This document shows positions 17,653-26,565 of a stretch of DNA of 37,394 nt, piece by piece. Source of the DNA: a bacterium (GTDB lineage: Bacteria > SZUA-79 > Acidulodesulfobacterales > Acidulodesulfobacteraceae). Below the pieces are notes generated by a model. It searched no databases. It was not told the DNA's origin and saw nothing but the letters and a program-made list of their open reading frames with translations. The stretch is taken from positions 1-37,394 of the forward strand of contig JAKAQK010000006.1 in assembly GCA_021822625.1 (NCBI GenBank). Reading direction: 5' to 3'. A program made the translations under genes and the position numbers. Position 1 is the stretch's first letter. The number at the start of each line of letters is the position of its first letter.

Positions 17653-18870
17653 ATGTCTTTCTATACTTTAAAACTCACGGACGATGATATTGTGGAGATG
17701 ATTGACCAAAGAAAACTTCCCGATAAGGTTATCTATCTAAAGCTAAAAACATATAGAGATGTAATCGGCGCAATTAAAAAAATGGTTGTCAGAGGCGCTC
17801 CGGCAATAGGAGTTTCAGCCGCATTCGGTTTATATATCGGCGCTAAAGATATTGCCGCGAATCTCGGAGTTTTAAACAGCGTCAAAAATAGCGATAGCCT
17901 CGGCGATAATGCCGAACACCATAATAATAAATGCGGCAGCGGCAAGAAAAAAAATGACTGCAGGGCATCAGATAACACTCAAACAATAATCAATTATAAC
18001 AACAACAATAATAATAATGACGCTCGCGACTGCGAAGAATTTAAAATAAAATTTTTAAAGATATGCGATGAGATGTTTAAGGCAAGACCCACCGCCGTTA
18101 ATTTAGAATGGGCAATAAAAAAAATGAAAAAAATTGTTATCGAAAACGATGGCAATAACATAACAAATATATTAAAAAAATTAAGGGAAGAATCTGTAAA
18201 AATTTATAATGAAGATATTGAAATAAACAAAAAAATGGGCAACTTCGGCGCATCGTTAATTAATGACGGTTCTACAATTTTAACCCACTGCAACGCAGGG
18301 GCATTAGCTACAGCCGGTTACGGCACCGCGCTTGGCGTTATAAGAGCCGCTATCGAAGACAAAAAGAAAATTAAAGTCATCGCCGATGAAACTAGACCGT
18401 TTTTGCAAGGCGCAAGATTAACGGCATGGGAACTTATGAGCGATAATATACCCGTTACTCTTATTGCGGATAATTCTGCCGGATTGCTGATGCGGAAGGG
18501 AATGATTGACGGAGTTGTAGTAGGCGCGGACAGAATAGCCTCAAACGGAGATGTCGCTAATAAAATAGGCACATATCAGGTTGCCGTTCTTGCAAAAGAA
18601 AATAATATACCGTTTTATGTCGCCGCTCCTCTTTCCACAATTGATTTAAACATTAAATCCGGAGACGAAATTCCGATTGAAGAAAGAGACGGAAAAGAGG
18701 TATCTTCCGTGTTTGGAAAAAAAATAGCTCCTGAAAACGTCGACGTATTAAACTATGCATTCGATATTACTCCCAACAAATATATCACTGCAATTATAAC
18801 GGAAGAGGGCATAGCTAAGTCTCCATATAATAAATCTATTGCCCAACTATTCAGGAATATAAAAAATTAA
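17653..18870 (+). CDS. mtnA: S-methyl-5-thioribose-1-phosphate isomerase
   Basis: MtnA converts methylthioribose-1-phosphate to methylthioribulose-1-phosphate in methionine salvage or a related 5'-methylthioadenosine shunt. It belongs to the eIF2B-related fold. Motifs: VVRGAPAIGVSAAFGLY (45-61), RPTAVNLEWAI (145-155), the catalytic Cys in THCNAGALAT (C213), ADETRPFLQGARLTAWEL (244-261) and the catalytic Asp in GADRIASNGDVANKIGTY (D292). It has 405 aa against about 345-350. The excess is one insert at about 73-127, Asn/Ser/Lys-rich and including a seven-Asn run. The ribosome binding site GGGAGGAGGG (17634-17643) is among the strongest in the window. No other methionine-salvage gene is nearby. 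A ribose-1,5-bisphosphate isomerase is the main alternative, but MtnA fits better. Confidence 0.92.
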   Translation: MSFYTLKLTDDDIVEMIDQRKLPDKVIYLKLKTYRDVIGAIKKMVVRGAPAIGVSAAFGLYIGAKDIAANLGVLNSVKNSDSLGDNAEHHNNKCGSGKKKNDCRASDNTQTIINYNNNNNNNDARDCEEFKIKFLKICDEMFKARPTAVNLEWAIKKMKKIVIENDGNNITNILKKLREESVKIYNEDIEINKKMGNFGASLINDGSTILTHCNAGALATAGYGTALGVIRAAIEDKKKIKVIADETRPFLQGARLTAWELMSDNIPVTLIADNSAGLLMRKGMIDGVVVGADRIASNGDVANKIGTYQVAVLAKENNIPFYVAAPLSTIDLNIKSGDEIPIEERDGKEVSSVFGKKIAPENVDVLNYAFDITPNKYITAIITEEGIAKSPYNKSIAQLFRNIKN

Positions 18871-19339
18871 AATTCACTATTTACAAAAAATTATAAAACT
18901 GTTATATTTGTATTCATGAATTAGAATTACTAATAAGCAATAATTATTAATAGATATATAGCGGGCTAATTAACGATTATAACCAAAAAATATAATTTTA
19001 ATTTGCAATAAAATGAATTAAATCAGAAAGTGCAAGATAAAAAATTATAATTATAAAGAAATAGGCGGATGCGAGTAAAATGAATTAAATCAGGAAGCAC
19101 AAGCGTAATATTGCGTATGACGGAAAATATTACATTACTAAAAATATTTAAATAATAACATATAATTTTTTTATTAATTGAATTTATCTAATTTATCTAA
19201 TTTATCTAATTTATCTAATTTTAGCTTATTCCTTTACTTTACTTTACTTTAATAGATTAGTTCTTCAGCGGTAGCTTAAAAATATAAAAGTATTTTTATA
19301 ATATAATAAAATTTATTTGAAAAAAATAGGAAAATAATT
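18871..19339. other. Intergenic region with several short repeats (mtnA-ilvE)
   Basis: This gap has no gene that I can support. It holds a direct repeat of about 22 bp (AAAATGAATTAAATCAG, near 19010 and 19077), four tandem copies of the 9-mer ATTTATCTA (19182-19217), and four of CTTTA (about 19231-19251). No terminator or convincing promoter was identified. A weak AGGA precedes ilvE. Confidence 0.7.
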
Positions 19340-20329
19340 ATGGCAAAAAAGGCGACTAAGGCTCAGAAAAACAGCGATGTTGAACCTGCTAAGACTAAAG
19401 GAGTTTCTCCATTTAACGGCTCTAAAGTTTGGATGGACGGAAAATTTGTCGATTACTGCGACGCAAATATTTCGGTAAATTCACACAGTTTGCATTACGG
19501 GCTTGGCGCTTTTGAGGGTATACGCTGCTATGAAACATCGCATGGCGGTTCTGCCGTTTTCAGATTAAAAGAACATATTGACAGATTATTTAATTCTTGC
19601 CATATTCTTCAAATTACGGTCCCTTTTTCAAAAGAAGAGGTTTTTAACGCTGTTGTCGAACTGGTAAAAATCAACAAATTTAAAGAGTGTTATATTAGAC
19701 CTATCGTTTATATAGGGGACGGCGGCGGATTAGGGATATTTATTAAAGAATACGACGTAAAGGTCTCAATTTCCGCATGGTTCTGGGGAGCTTATCTTGG
19801 AGAAGAAGCATTAAGAGGCGGCATAAGGGCAAAAGTTTCTTCTTATGCAAGATTTCATGTAAATACTTTCATGGGAATGTCAAAATCTACCGGTCAGTAT
19901 ATAAATTCGATACTTGCTAAAAAAGAGGTTGTAGCTGCAGGATATGATGAAGCAATAATGCTTGATACTTCAGGTTTTGTGTGTGAAGCCAGCGGAGAAA
20001 ATATTTTTATTTATTCAGGCGGATATATTAAAACTCCGCCCCTGTCGTCAGTTCTGCCCGGGATTACCAGAGACGGCATAATAGAGGTTATTCATAATGA
20101 GATGAAAATACCCGTAAAGGAAGAGAGGATAACTCGCGATGAATTGTATATCGCAGACGAGGTTTTTTTAACGGGGACTGCCGCGGAAATTACCCCTGTA
20201 AGGGAAATTGACGACAGAAAAATTGGCAAAGGAAAGGCAGGAGATGTTGCTTTAGAACTGCAGGATATATTTTTTAAAATTGTAAAAGGAGAAAATAAGA
20301 AATATAGTAAGTGGCTGACTAAGGTTTAA
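19340..20329 (+). CDS. ilvE: Branched-chain amino-acid aminotransferase
   Basis: This PLP enzyme of class IV (fold type IV) transfers the amino group in the last step of Val/Leu/Ile synthesis. Seen: HSLHYGLGAFEGIRCYE (49-65), the PLP lysine in MSKSTGQYINS (K182), AGYDEAIMLD, ASGENIF and GTAAEITPV. It has 329 aa against about 305; the extra part is an N-terminal Lys/Ala-rich stretch of about 20 residues (MAKKATKAQKNSDVEPAKTK) reminiscent of histone-H1-like tails. Unlike most enzymes in the window it has no internal low-complexity insert. The start has AGGA about 9 nt upstream. It is convergent with the next gene, which lies 38 bp away on the other strand. Other class IV members (D-amino-acid aminotransferase, aminodeoxychorismate lyase) fit less well. 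Confidence 0.93.
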   Translation: MAKKATKAQKNSDVEPAKTKGVSPFNGSKVWMDGKFVDYCDANISVNSHSLHYGLGAFEGIRCYETSHGGSAVFRLKEHIDRLFNSCHILQITVPFSKEEVFNAVVELVKINKFKECYIRPIVYIGDGGGLGIFIKEYDVKVSISAWFWGAYLGEEALRGGIRAKVSSYARFHVNTFMGMSKSTGQYINSILAKKEVVAAGYDEAIMLDTSGFVCEASGENIFIYSGGYIKTPPLSSVLPGITRDGIIEVIHNEMKIPVKEERITRDELYIADEVFLTGTAAEITPVREIDDRKIGKGKAGDVALELQDIFFKIVKGENKKYSKWLTKV

Positions 20330-20367
20330 TATAATGCCGGTTTATCTGATTTTTATTTGATTTATCA

Positions 20368-21234
20368 TTATTGGTTTAGGTAATAATTTTTTTTAAGATA
20401 TATTTTAAACAAATCAAGAATCATAGGGATTGAGTCAATCATAATATTTACATGACCTCCGCTCCTATGGCACCACTCTACGCCTGTTTCTTTAACTTTT
20501 ATTTTATTTAATTCCGCGATATAAAGCACTTCAACGTCAAAAGAAAAACCTTTAACGGTTACTTTTGAAAATATTTTTTGCGCCGCTTCTTTTCTAAACG
20601 CTTTAAACCCGCATTGTGAATCGTAATAGTTTAGACCTAATAATTGTGATTTTAACAGACTGAATGTTTTTCCGACCATGTTTCTAAACGGCGGCTGAAT
20701 AATCGTAGAATTTTCCGGTAAATACCTTGAGCCTATTATAACATCTACATCGGGTTCATTTTTAAATATGTTTATAAACCTTGATATTTCCTGTTCATCG
20801 GTTGATAAATCCGCATCCATAAAAAAGATATATTCATAGTTTGCCGCAAGTATTCCGGATTTAACAGCGGCGCCTTTGCCGCTTTTTGTAATTGTAATGA
20901 TTCTTAAATCTGAACTTGAAATATCTTTTAGCGCATTAATGGTATTGTCGGTACTCCCGTCGTCAACTGCAATAATTTCATAGTCGAATTTTTTTAGCTT
21001 TAAAAAAGTTCGTAATTTTGATATTGTATATTTTATCCGTTTTTCTTCATTAAAAGCCGGAATTACTATCGACAATGAAGATTTGACCGCCTTATTCGTG
21101 GCGGTTTCAGCTGCGGTGGTCTCTATTTTGGCTGCGGCGGCCGTTGTGCCGGTTACTCCGGTTTCAGCGTATTCGTTTGTGTTTGCGGATGCAGTGGAGA
21201 TTATATTTGCGTGAGTAGTTGTTTTATTTGTCAT
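20368..21234 (-). CDS. Family 2 glycosyltransferase, polyprenyl/dolichyl-phosphate sugar synthase-like
   Basis: The GT-A fold motifs are clear: LSIVIPAFNEEKRI (54-67), IIAVDDGSTDNT (87-98), KSGKGAAVKSG (117-127) and the metal-binding DAD of FMDADLST (140-142). Then come GSRYLPE, a QCGFKAFRKEA acceptor loop and FDVEVLYIAE. This set resembles ALG5/DPM1-type enzymes, which load a sugar onto a polyprenyl phosphate at the inner membrane; no membrane segment is present. The first ~50 residues are Thr/Ala-rich low complexity of unknown use. There is no clear ribosome binding site, and the only upstream Met in frame is the one used. It is divergent from the deacetylase gene (207 bp apart), at the edge of the glycan cluster. 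The sugar donor cannot be told from sequence. Confidence 0.85.
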   Translation of the reverse strand: MTNKTTTHANIISTASANTNEYAETGVTGTTAAAAKIETTAAETATNKAVKSSLSIVIPAFNEEKRIKYTISKLRTFLKLKKFDYEIIAVDDGSTDNTINALKDISSSDLRIITITKSGKGAAVKSGILAANYEYIFFMDADLSTDEQEISRFINIFKNEPDVDVIIGSRYLPENSTIIQPPFRNMVGKTFSLLKSQLLGLNYYDSQCGFKAFRKEAAQKIFSKVTVKGFSFDVEVLYIAELNKIKVKETGVEWCHRSGGHVNIMIDSIPMILDLFKIYLKKNYYLNQ

Positions 21235-21441
21235 AATATTTATTTTTTTATATTTTTTTTATATATCGGATGATATTTTTTATGTGCCGGTACTGTTTGT
21301 TTGTTTGTTGCACTTTTTAGTTTTTACAAGCCAAGCAGTAAGTTTATTTTGCTATTTTATTTGCTATTTTATTTTTTTGTATAACCTCTTACTTAATTAT
21401 ACACTAACGCAATTTTTATTTAAACGCTAATTTTCGGTATA

Positions 21442-22296
21442 ATGAATTATTTTAAAAGAAAGTTTATTATTTTGCTTTATCATAAAATAGGCGATTATCC
21501 AGAAAATGCCAAATTCCCGGGTCTATATGTCAGCGAAAAAAATTTCGACAAACAAATCAAATATTTAAAAAATAAAGGATATGTTTTTTTGACGCTCAGC
21601 GAAATGAAGCAGCTTTATGATAATGAATATTGCTCCGAGCCCATTAATGCAAACTCAGACTTAGGCACTCAAAATGATAATGAATATTGCTCCAAGCCCA
21701 TTAATGCAAACTCAGACTTAGGCGCTCAAAATTTTGCCGCTGATGCAGTAAAAAATGAAAAAAAAAAATTTGTATCGATAACTTTCGACGACGGTTCAAG
21801 GTCTATTTATACAAAAGGACTAGAAATTATAAAAAAAAATAATGTAAATGCGACCGTTTTTATGGTTTCGGATTTAATAGGGGGCGTAAACGTCTGGGAT
21901 ATTAAAAATGGAGAGCTTAAAGATGAAATGCTTAAGCAGGATGAACTTTTAGAGATGATAAAAGCCGGCATAGAAATTGGAGCGCATACAAGAACGCATC
22001 CGCATTTAACTATGATTCCGGAGGAAAATGCTAATAAAGAAATTGCCGATTCAAAAAAAATTCTTGAAGAACAATTGAATATTAATATTAACTTTTTTGC
22101 CTACCCTTACGGCGATTACAACGAAAGCGTAAAAAAATTAGTCGAAAAAGCCGGATTTGAAGGCGCAGTTATAACCAAAACAGGTATAGTAAAACGTGAT
22201 GCCGATTTTTTTGCATTAAGAAGGGTAGCTATAAGGCATAACACGGATTTTTTTAAATTTAAAAGGAAAATCTTTAAAGTAAAATATTTTTATTAA
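21442..22296 (+). CDS. Polysaccharide deacetylase (NodB-homology, CE4) family protein
   Basis: NodB-domain enzymes remove N-acetyl groups from glycans or act on related C-N bonds. Motif 1 is TFDDG (D116, D117) and motif 2 is HTRTHPHL (H182, H186), giving the Asp-His-His metal site. FAYPYGDYNESV is motif 3. The N-terminal ILLYHKIGD and NFDKQIKYLKNKGY are typical of the wider family found in glycan clusters. There is no signal peptide, so it may act in the cytoplasm. An insert at about 59-106 includes a 19-residue duplication (DNEYCSEPINANSDLGTQN, then a variant). Ribosome binding is weak. It is probably the first plus-strand gene of the envelope block that follows. Confidence 0.88.
   Translation: MNYFKRKFIILLYHKIGDYPENAKFPGLYVSEKNFDKQIKYLKNKGYVFLTLSEMKQLYDNEYCSEPINANSDLGTQNDNEYCSKPINANSDLGAQNFAADAVKNEKKKFVSITFDDGSRSIYTKGLEIIKKNNVNATVFMVSDLIGGVNVWDIKNGELKDEMLKQDELLEMIKAGIEIGAHTRTHPHLTMIPEENANKEIADSKKILEEQLNININFFAYPYGDYNESVKKLVEKAGFEGAVITKTGIVKRDADFFALRRVAIRHNTDFFKFKRKIFKVKYFY
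21619..21732 (+). repeat. 57-bp tandem duplication within the deacetylase gene
   Basis: Two copies of exactly 57 bp (19 codons) begin at 21619 and 21676. Only about two bases differ (Glu/Lys and Thr/Ala). The duplicated stretch lies in a loop before the catalytic motif. Confidence 0.97.
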
Positions 22297-22496
22297 TTTA
22301 TTGAGTTATTAATTTATTATGTAATTGAATTATTGAGTATTAAATTGAGCAATTTGTTAAATCATTATGTAATTGAATTATTGAATTATTAAGCAATTAA
22401 GCTATTCAGTAATTAATTTATTAGGTTGTTAACTTATCAAGTATTAAATTAAGCAATTTGCTAATTTATTAAGCAATTAATAACTTTATTCATAAT
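22297..22496. repeat. AT-rich degenerate repeats between deacetylase and GT9 gene
   Basis: The gap is made of TTATGTAATTGAATTATTGA, AAGCAATTAAG and GTATTAAATT(G/A)AGCAATTTG elements repeated irregularly. For example, GTATTAAATTGAGCAATTTG occurs near 22337 and again, slightly changed, near 22440. No gene or terminator is seen. Confidence 0.65.
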
Positions 22497-23951
22497 ATGA
22501 CGGAAAAACAAAAACAAAATATTAAGAATATATTGATTATTAAGCTAAGTTCAATCGGAGATTGTCTTCTTGCGACTCCCGCTATCGAATCAATAAGAAG
22601 GGCTTATCCTGAAAGTTTTATAACATGGTTGATAGAGGACAAATCAAAGGACATAGCTTTATTGAATCCAAATATAAATAAAGTAATTGTTATTGATAAG
22701 AAAAATTATAGACTAAAGGATTATTTAAAACTGATAGCGACCCTTAAATCTGATAAGTACGATATGTCTGTGGATTTGCAGGGCGTTGACAGAACATCTT
22801 TGTTTGCCTTTTTAAGCGGCGCAAAAGAAAGATACGTTGAAGAATATGCAAATCTTGGTTTTTTATCCAATAAAAAAATTAACAGAAAAGGAAGGAAACC
22901 AGAGCATGCGGCAAAATTTTATTTATACCTTGCAGCGTCATCCGGAGGAGCCGTTCTTGACAGTATAAAGCCGATATTCAAAACGAATAAAGCGGATGAA
23001 GAGTTTGCAAATAAATTTATATCGGACAAATTCGGCTCCCCGAACAATACCATAAAAAATACCATTTTTGTCGGAATTAATCCTGGCGGAGCGTGGGCTA
23101 CAAAAAAATGGCCTATAGAATATTTTGCTAAACTTTCTGAATTAATTTTAGAAAAATATGATGCAAGGATTGTAATATTCGGCGGCAAGGAAGATGAAAT
23201 TTCGGCGAAAAACATAATAAGTATTTTGCGCAGCAATTTTGATTTTGCAGGCGCAAGCGCAGCAGCAAGAGCGGCAGCAAACGCTACGGCGGCTGATACG
23301 GCATATAACCTAATTGCCGATGCAACAGGTCAAACTACATTGATGCAGGCTAAAGAGCTAATCGCAAAAATGGATTATTTTATAACAGGAGATTCCGGAC
23401 TTATGCATATAGCGGCAAGTATAGAAAACGGTCCTGAAATAATTTCGCTGTTCGGACCGACAAGCTCTGAATTGACCGGACCTATCGGGAAGGACAATAT
23501 TAAAATTTTAAGGAGCGGTCTTATTTGCTCACCCTGTTTTAAAAAATCATGTATTTTAGCAGATAAAAAAGCAGATAAAAAAATTGATAAAAAAGGAATG
23601 GATTCTGTTCAAACCACTGCTGAATATGCTGCCGATATTAATAATATTAATGCAGACGCAAATGCTTTCGTAAGTTCAGATGCTGATGGAACGGACGGCA
23701 TAGATGATGCCGATGATAATAATAACGGCGATAATAATGACTGTAATAACGGCAGCGATAATATGAATTACGGTAAAAATATAAATAATATAAATAAAGT
23801 TTTTGATTCGGGTATTAATAATTTGAATTTAAATATAAAATCAAATGTAAATTTAGAAACATACGCATTATGTATGAAAAAAATCTGCGTAAGCGATGTT
23901 TTTAAATTAATTTCAGATAAGCAAGACAAACAAAAGGGAAACGTAAGATAA
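22497..23951 (+). CDS. Glycosyltransferase family 9 (heptosyltransferase-like) with large C-terminal insert
   Basis: GT9 enzymes add heptoses to the LPS inner core. Seen: the N-terminal ILIIKLSSIGDCLLATPAIESIRRAYP (12-38), VDLQGVDR, the donor-domain GINPGGAWATKKWP (193-206), ITGDSGLMHIAAS (296-308) and LFGPTSSELTGP (318-329). The family's C-terminal Cys cluster is present but split: C344-x2-C347 and C352 are followed by about 100 Asp/Asn/Ala-rich residues (354-454) before C459 and C464. A second Ala-rich insert is at about 252-269. It has 484 aa against about 340-350. The following gene starts 9 bp after the stop, so the two are co-transcribed. WaaF-like or WaaQ-like specificity cannot be decided. 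Confidence 0.9.
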   Translation: MTEKQKQNIKNILIIKLSSIGDCLLATPAIESIRRAYPESFITWLIEDKSKDIALLNPNINKVIVIDKKNYRLKDYLKLIATLKSDKYDMSVDLQGVDRTSLFAFLSGAKERYVEEYANLGFLSNKKINRKGRKPEHAAKFYLYLAASSGGAVLDSIKPIFKTNKADEEFANKFISDKFGSPNNTIKNTIFVGINPGGAWATKKWPIEYFAKLSELILEKYDARIVIFGGKEDEISAKNIISILRSNFDFAGASAAARAAANATAADTAYNLIADATGQTTLMQAKELIAKMDYFITGDSGLMHIAASIENGPEIISLFGPTSSELTGPIGKDNIKILRSGLICSPCFKKSCILADKKADKKIDKKGMDSVQTTAEYAADINNINADANAFVSSDADGTDGIDDADDNNNGDNNDCNNGSDNMNYGKNINNINKVFDSGINNLNLNIKSNVNLETYALCMKKICVSDVFKLISDKQDKQKGNVR

Positions 23952-23960
23952 ATTTAATTA

Positions 23961-25151
23961 ATGATAAAAATTATTAGAAACATAGAAGAACTGGAAGATT
24001 TAAAATATGAATGGGGTGCGCTTCTGCAGGAAAGCAGGAGTAATAATGTATTTCTAACATATGATTGGGTATATTTATGGGTTAAATATTTTTTAGATGG
24101 TAAAAAAAGAAATAGCCTTTTTATTGTATGTATTTATGACAGAAATAACAGAATTGAAGCCATAGCACCATTTTTTATCAAAAGTTTTTTCTTGTTTTTT
24201 AAAGCGGTAATGTTTATAAGTCATGATTTTTCTGATTATTTAGATATTATTATTCATAAACAGTCAAATCCTGAAGATATTGTTGCAGAGATATTAACCG
24301 CAATCAAAGAAAATCATATCGCGAATATAATATTTTTAAAACAGGTATCAGAATTATTGCTAGGAAATATAACTAAAGATAGTATAAGCAAAGACGGTAC
24401 AACTAAAGATATTATAACTAAAGATAATAAACATGAATATCAAAATGATTATAAATATAAGCAGGCAATCTATTCTTTAACGTACAAAGAAAGCGGCGAT
24501 TGTTATTATATAAAATTACCGGATGGGATAGACGCATATATGAAGCAGTTTAATTCTAAACAAAGATATAATATATTAAGCAGGGTTGAAAAAGCTAAAA
24601 AAAAATCAGTTGAATATATCAGTCCCGAAAATATAGACGGCAATTCATTAAACTCGCTTTTAGATAATTTTTTTAAATTGCATCAAAAACGTTGGAACGA
24701 GAAAGGACACGGCGGTGTTTTCAACAGCAGCAAAATAAAATCATTTTTTAAAGAAATATTCGGCAGTCTTTTTCAAAGTAATATTTTAGCTCTATCATTT
24801 TTAAAATATAATAATGAATTTATATCTGCCGCAGTTTGTTTTGATTATGCAGGGAACAGACAAGTCTATTTGCCCGGTTTTGACACAAAATATTCCGATT
24901 TGCATCCGGGTATAGTTTTGACCTATTATAACATTAATGAAGCAATAGATAAAAAATATTCAGAATTTGACTTTTTAAAAGGAGGGGAGGATTATAAAAA
25001 AAGATTTTTAGGAATAAAGAGAAAAAATTATAAGCTCTATTTATATAAAAGCAAATTTATTTTTTATATCTTTAAACTAAACTTATTTTTTAATAACGAA
25101 TTAAAAAACAAGACTAAGGAATATTTGTTAAATTTTTTCAGAAAACAATAA
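23961..25151 (+). CDS. GNAT/FemAB-like acyltransferase (CelD/BcsL type, Acetyltransf_6)
   Basis: The order of motifs is that of the FemAB-like GNAT proteins common in polysaccharide clusters: an N-terminal WGALLQESRSNNVFLTYDWVYLW (18-40), a middle PFF and 'HDFSDYLD' region, then SKQRYNILSRVEKAKKK, FFKLHQKRWNEKGHGG and the C-terminal FDFLKGGEDYKKRF (about 329-342). Such proteins are thought to acylate or aminoacylate a sugar or a lipid-linked glycan; the acyl donor is unknown here. A short KD-rich repeated linker (TKDSISKDGTTKDIITKD) lies at about 138-157. It starts 9 bp after the GT9 gene. Its last codons belong to the 71-bp duplication described next. Confidence 0.82.
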   Translation: MIKIIRNIEELEDLKYEWGALLQESRSNNVFLTYDWVYLWVKYFLDGKKRNSLFIVCIYDRNNRIEAIAPFFIKSFFLFFKAVMFISHDFSDYLDIIIHKQSNPEDIVAEILTAIKENHIANIIFLKQVSELLLGNITKDSISKDGTTKDIITKDNKHEYQNDYKYKQAIYSLTYKESGDCYYIKLPDGIDAYMKQFNSKQRYNILSRVEKAKKKSVEYISPENIDGNSLNSLLDNFFKLHQKRWNEKGHGGVFNSSKIKSFFKEIFGSLFQSNILALSFLKYNNEFISAAVCFDYAGNRQVYLPGFDTKYSDLHPGIVLTYYNINEAIDKKYSEFDFLKGGEDYKKRFLGIKRKNYKLYLYKSKFIFYIFKLNLFFNNELKNKTKEYLLNFFRKQ

Positions 25152-25282
25152 TTTATTTAATGTTTAACAAAAATATAGAATTATATATATAATTAATATA
25201 ATATGCAAACAGAAAACAATAATTTATTTAATGTTTAACAAAAATATAAAATTATATATATAATTAATATAATATGCAAACA
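25141..25282 (+). repeat. 71-bp tandem duplication spanning a gene junction
   Basis: Copy 1 (25141-25211) starts in the last codons of the acyltransferase gene and copy 2 (25212-25282) ends in the first codons of the next GT9 gene. Each contains the AATATAATATGCAAACA start context, so a relic start codon is left at 25203. From it a tiny ORF, MQTENNNLFNV, would be read. About two bases differ between the copies. Confidence 0.95.
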
Positions 25283-26323
25283 AAAAACTTCCTTATTTTC
25301 GGATTAAATTATATGGGTGACGTGCTTATGCTTACTCCGGCGATAAGAGCTTTAAAACTAAAGTTCCCTGATTCCAATATCTATGTTCTAGTTTCTGAAA
25401 CGGCTGCGCCGTTATTATATAGAAATCCCGATGTTTATAAAGTTATTGAAAGAAAAAAGCATAAAGGCGCGGCAAATATTTTATATCTATACAAACTATA
25501 TAAAGAATTGAAAAAATATAATTTTTATGCGTGTATAAATTTTTTAGCATCCTTCGAATTTGCGCTGCTGTCTTTTTTTATTTCAAAAAAAAGAATCGGA
25601 ATAAGCAATTTTAAAACATTTTTGTTTTATAATTATAAAATAAAGAATGATAAAAAAATGCATAATATAGACAGAGCGTTAAAATTCATTGATGTTTTTT
25701 CAATTACGGAGAAATATAATTCAAGGCAGCTTATATATATTCCTGCCGAAGAAGATATTAAGACGGCAATAAATTTGTTAAAAGACTCAAATATCGACAC
25801 CGCCGATGCCGTCGGTAATAGAATTGTTATGTTTTCGCCGGGTTCAACAAGAAGTTCAAAAGAAGCCAACCCGGAACTTTTTTCTTTATTTGCCGAATAT
25901 CTTAATAACTTAGGCTATTATGTGCTAATTACTGGTTCAAAAAAAGATGTTCCGCTTTCCGATAAAATTTATAGGCTGATAAGCAATAAGAAATTAACCG
26001 TCAATTTAACCGGTATTACCGATATTTATGTGCTTGGAGGATTAATTAAAATCTCTAATCTGGTGGTTGCGGTGGACAATGGAGTAATGCATCTTGCATC
26101 GGCTATCGATACGCCTTTAATAGCGCTTTTCGGTTCAACGGATCCGGCAATATGCGGCCCTGAGAATGACAGGAGCTATGTTATAGATAAAAAAACAGAT
26201 TGCTATCATTGTTTTTTAAATACATGCAACAAAGAAAGTTTTTTAAAAAATGATTATCCTGACTGTATGGGCAATATTGAATTGTATGACCTAACGGATG
26301 CTATGAAAGAGCTAAAGATATGA
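25274..26323 (+). CDS. Glycosyltransferase family 9 (heptosyltransferase family)
   Basis: A second GT9 protein. It shows FLIFGLNYMGDVLMLTPAIRALKLKFP (6-32), the donor-domain VMFSPGSTRSSKEANPELF, VAVDNGVMHLASAIDTPLIALFGSTDP (262-288) and an uninterrupted C-terminal Cys set (CYHCFLNTC...DCMGNI). Its 349 aa are normal for the family and there is no low-complexity insert, unlike its relative at 22497. The G-D pair in YMGDVL is the acceptor-site signature. It probably adds another core heptose or related sugar in the cytoplasm. No Shine-Dalgarno is visible; the start is supported by the conserved N-terminus close behind it. Confidence 0.9.
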   Translation: MQTKNFLIFGLNYMGDVLMLTPAIRALKLKFPDSNIYVLVSETAAPLLYRNPDVYKVIERKKHKGAANILYLYKLYKELKKYNFYACINFLASFEFALLSFFISKKRIGISNFKTFLFYNYKIKNDKKMHNIDRALKFIDVFSITEKYNSRQLIYIPAEEDIKTAINLLKDSNIDTADAVGNRIVMFSPGSTRSSKEANPELFSLFAEYLNNLGYYVLITGSKKDVPLSDKIYRLISNKKLTVNLTGITDIYVLGGLIKISNLVVAVDNGVMHLASAIDTPLIALFGSTDPAICGPENDRSYVIDKKTDCYHCFLNTCNKESFLKNDYPDCMGNIELYDLTDAMKELKI

Positions 26324-26325
26324 CA

Positions 26326-26411
26326 ATATAACATAATATAATATAACATAATATAATATAACATAATATAATATAACATAATATAATATAACATAATATA
26401 ATATAATATAG
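26326..26411 (+). repeat. 15-bp tandem repeat array
   Basis: About five to six copies of the 15-mer AACATAATATAATAT follow directly after the GT9 stop codon. They are G-free and 87% A+T. Copies are nearly identical. Confidence 0.93.
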
Positions 26412-26441
26412 AAATTTCAAACCGAAAATAATTAATCGCAA

Positions 26442-26496
26442 AATCAAGACTAAATCAAGACTAAATCAAGACTAAATCAAGACTAAATCAAGATAA
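26442..26496 (+). repeat. 11-bp tandem repeat array
   Basis: Four to five copies of the 11-mer ACTAAATCAAG lie between the 15-bp array and the next gene. The same AAATCAAAACTAAATC-like wording reappears just before the kinase gene at 29197. Confidence 0.9.
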
Positions 26497-26565
26497 AATT
26501 GAAGATAAATAAGAAAATATATATAGATAATATATTATAATATTAAAATTATACTGCATAAAAAT

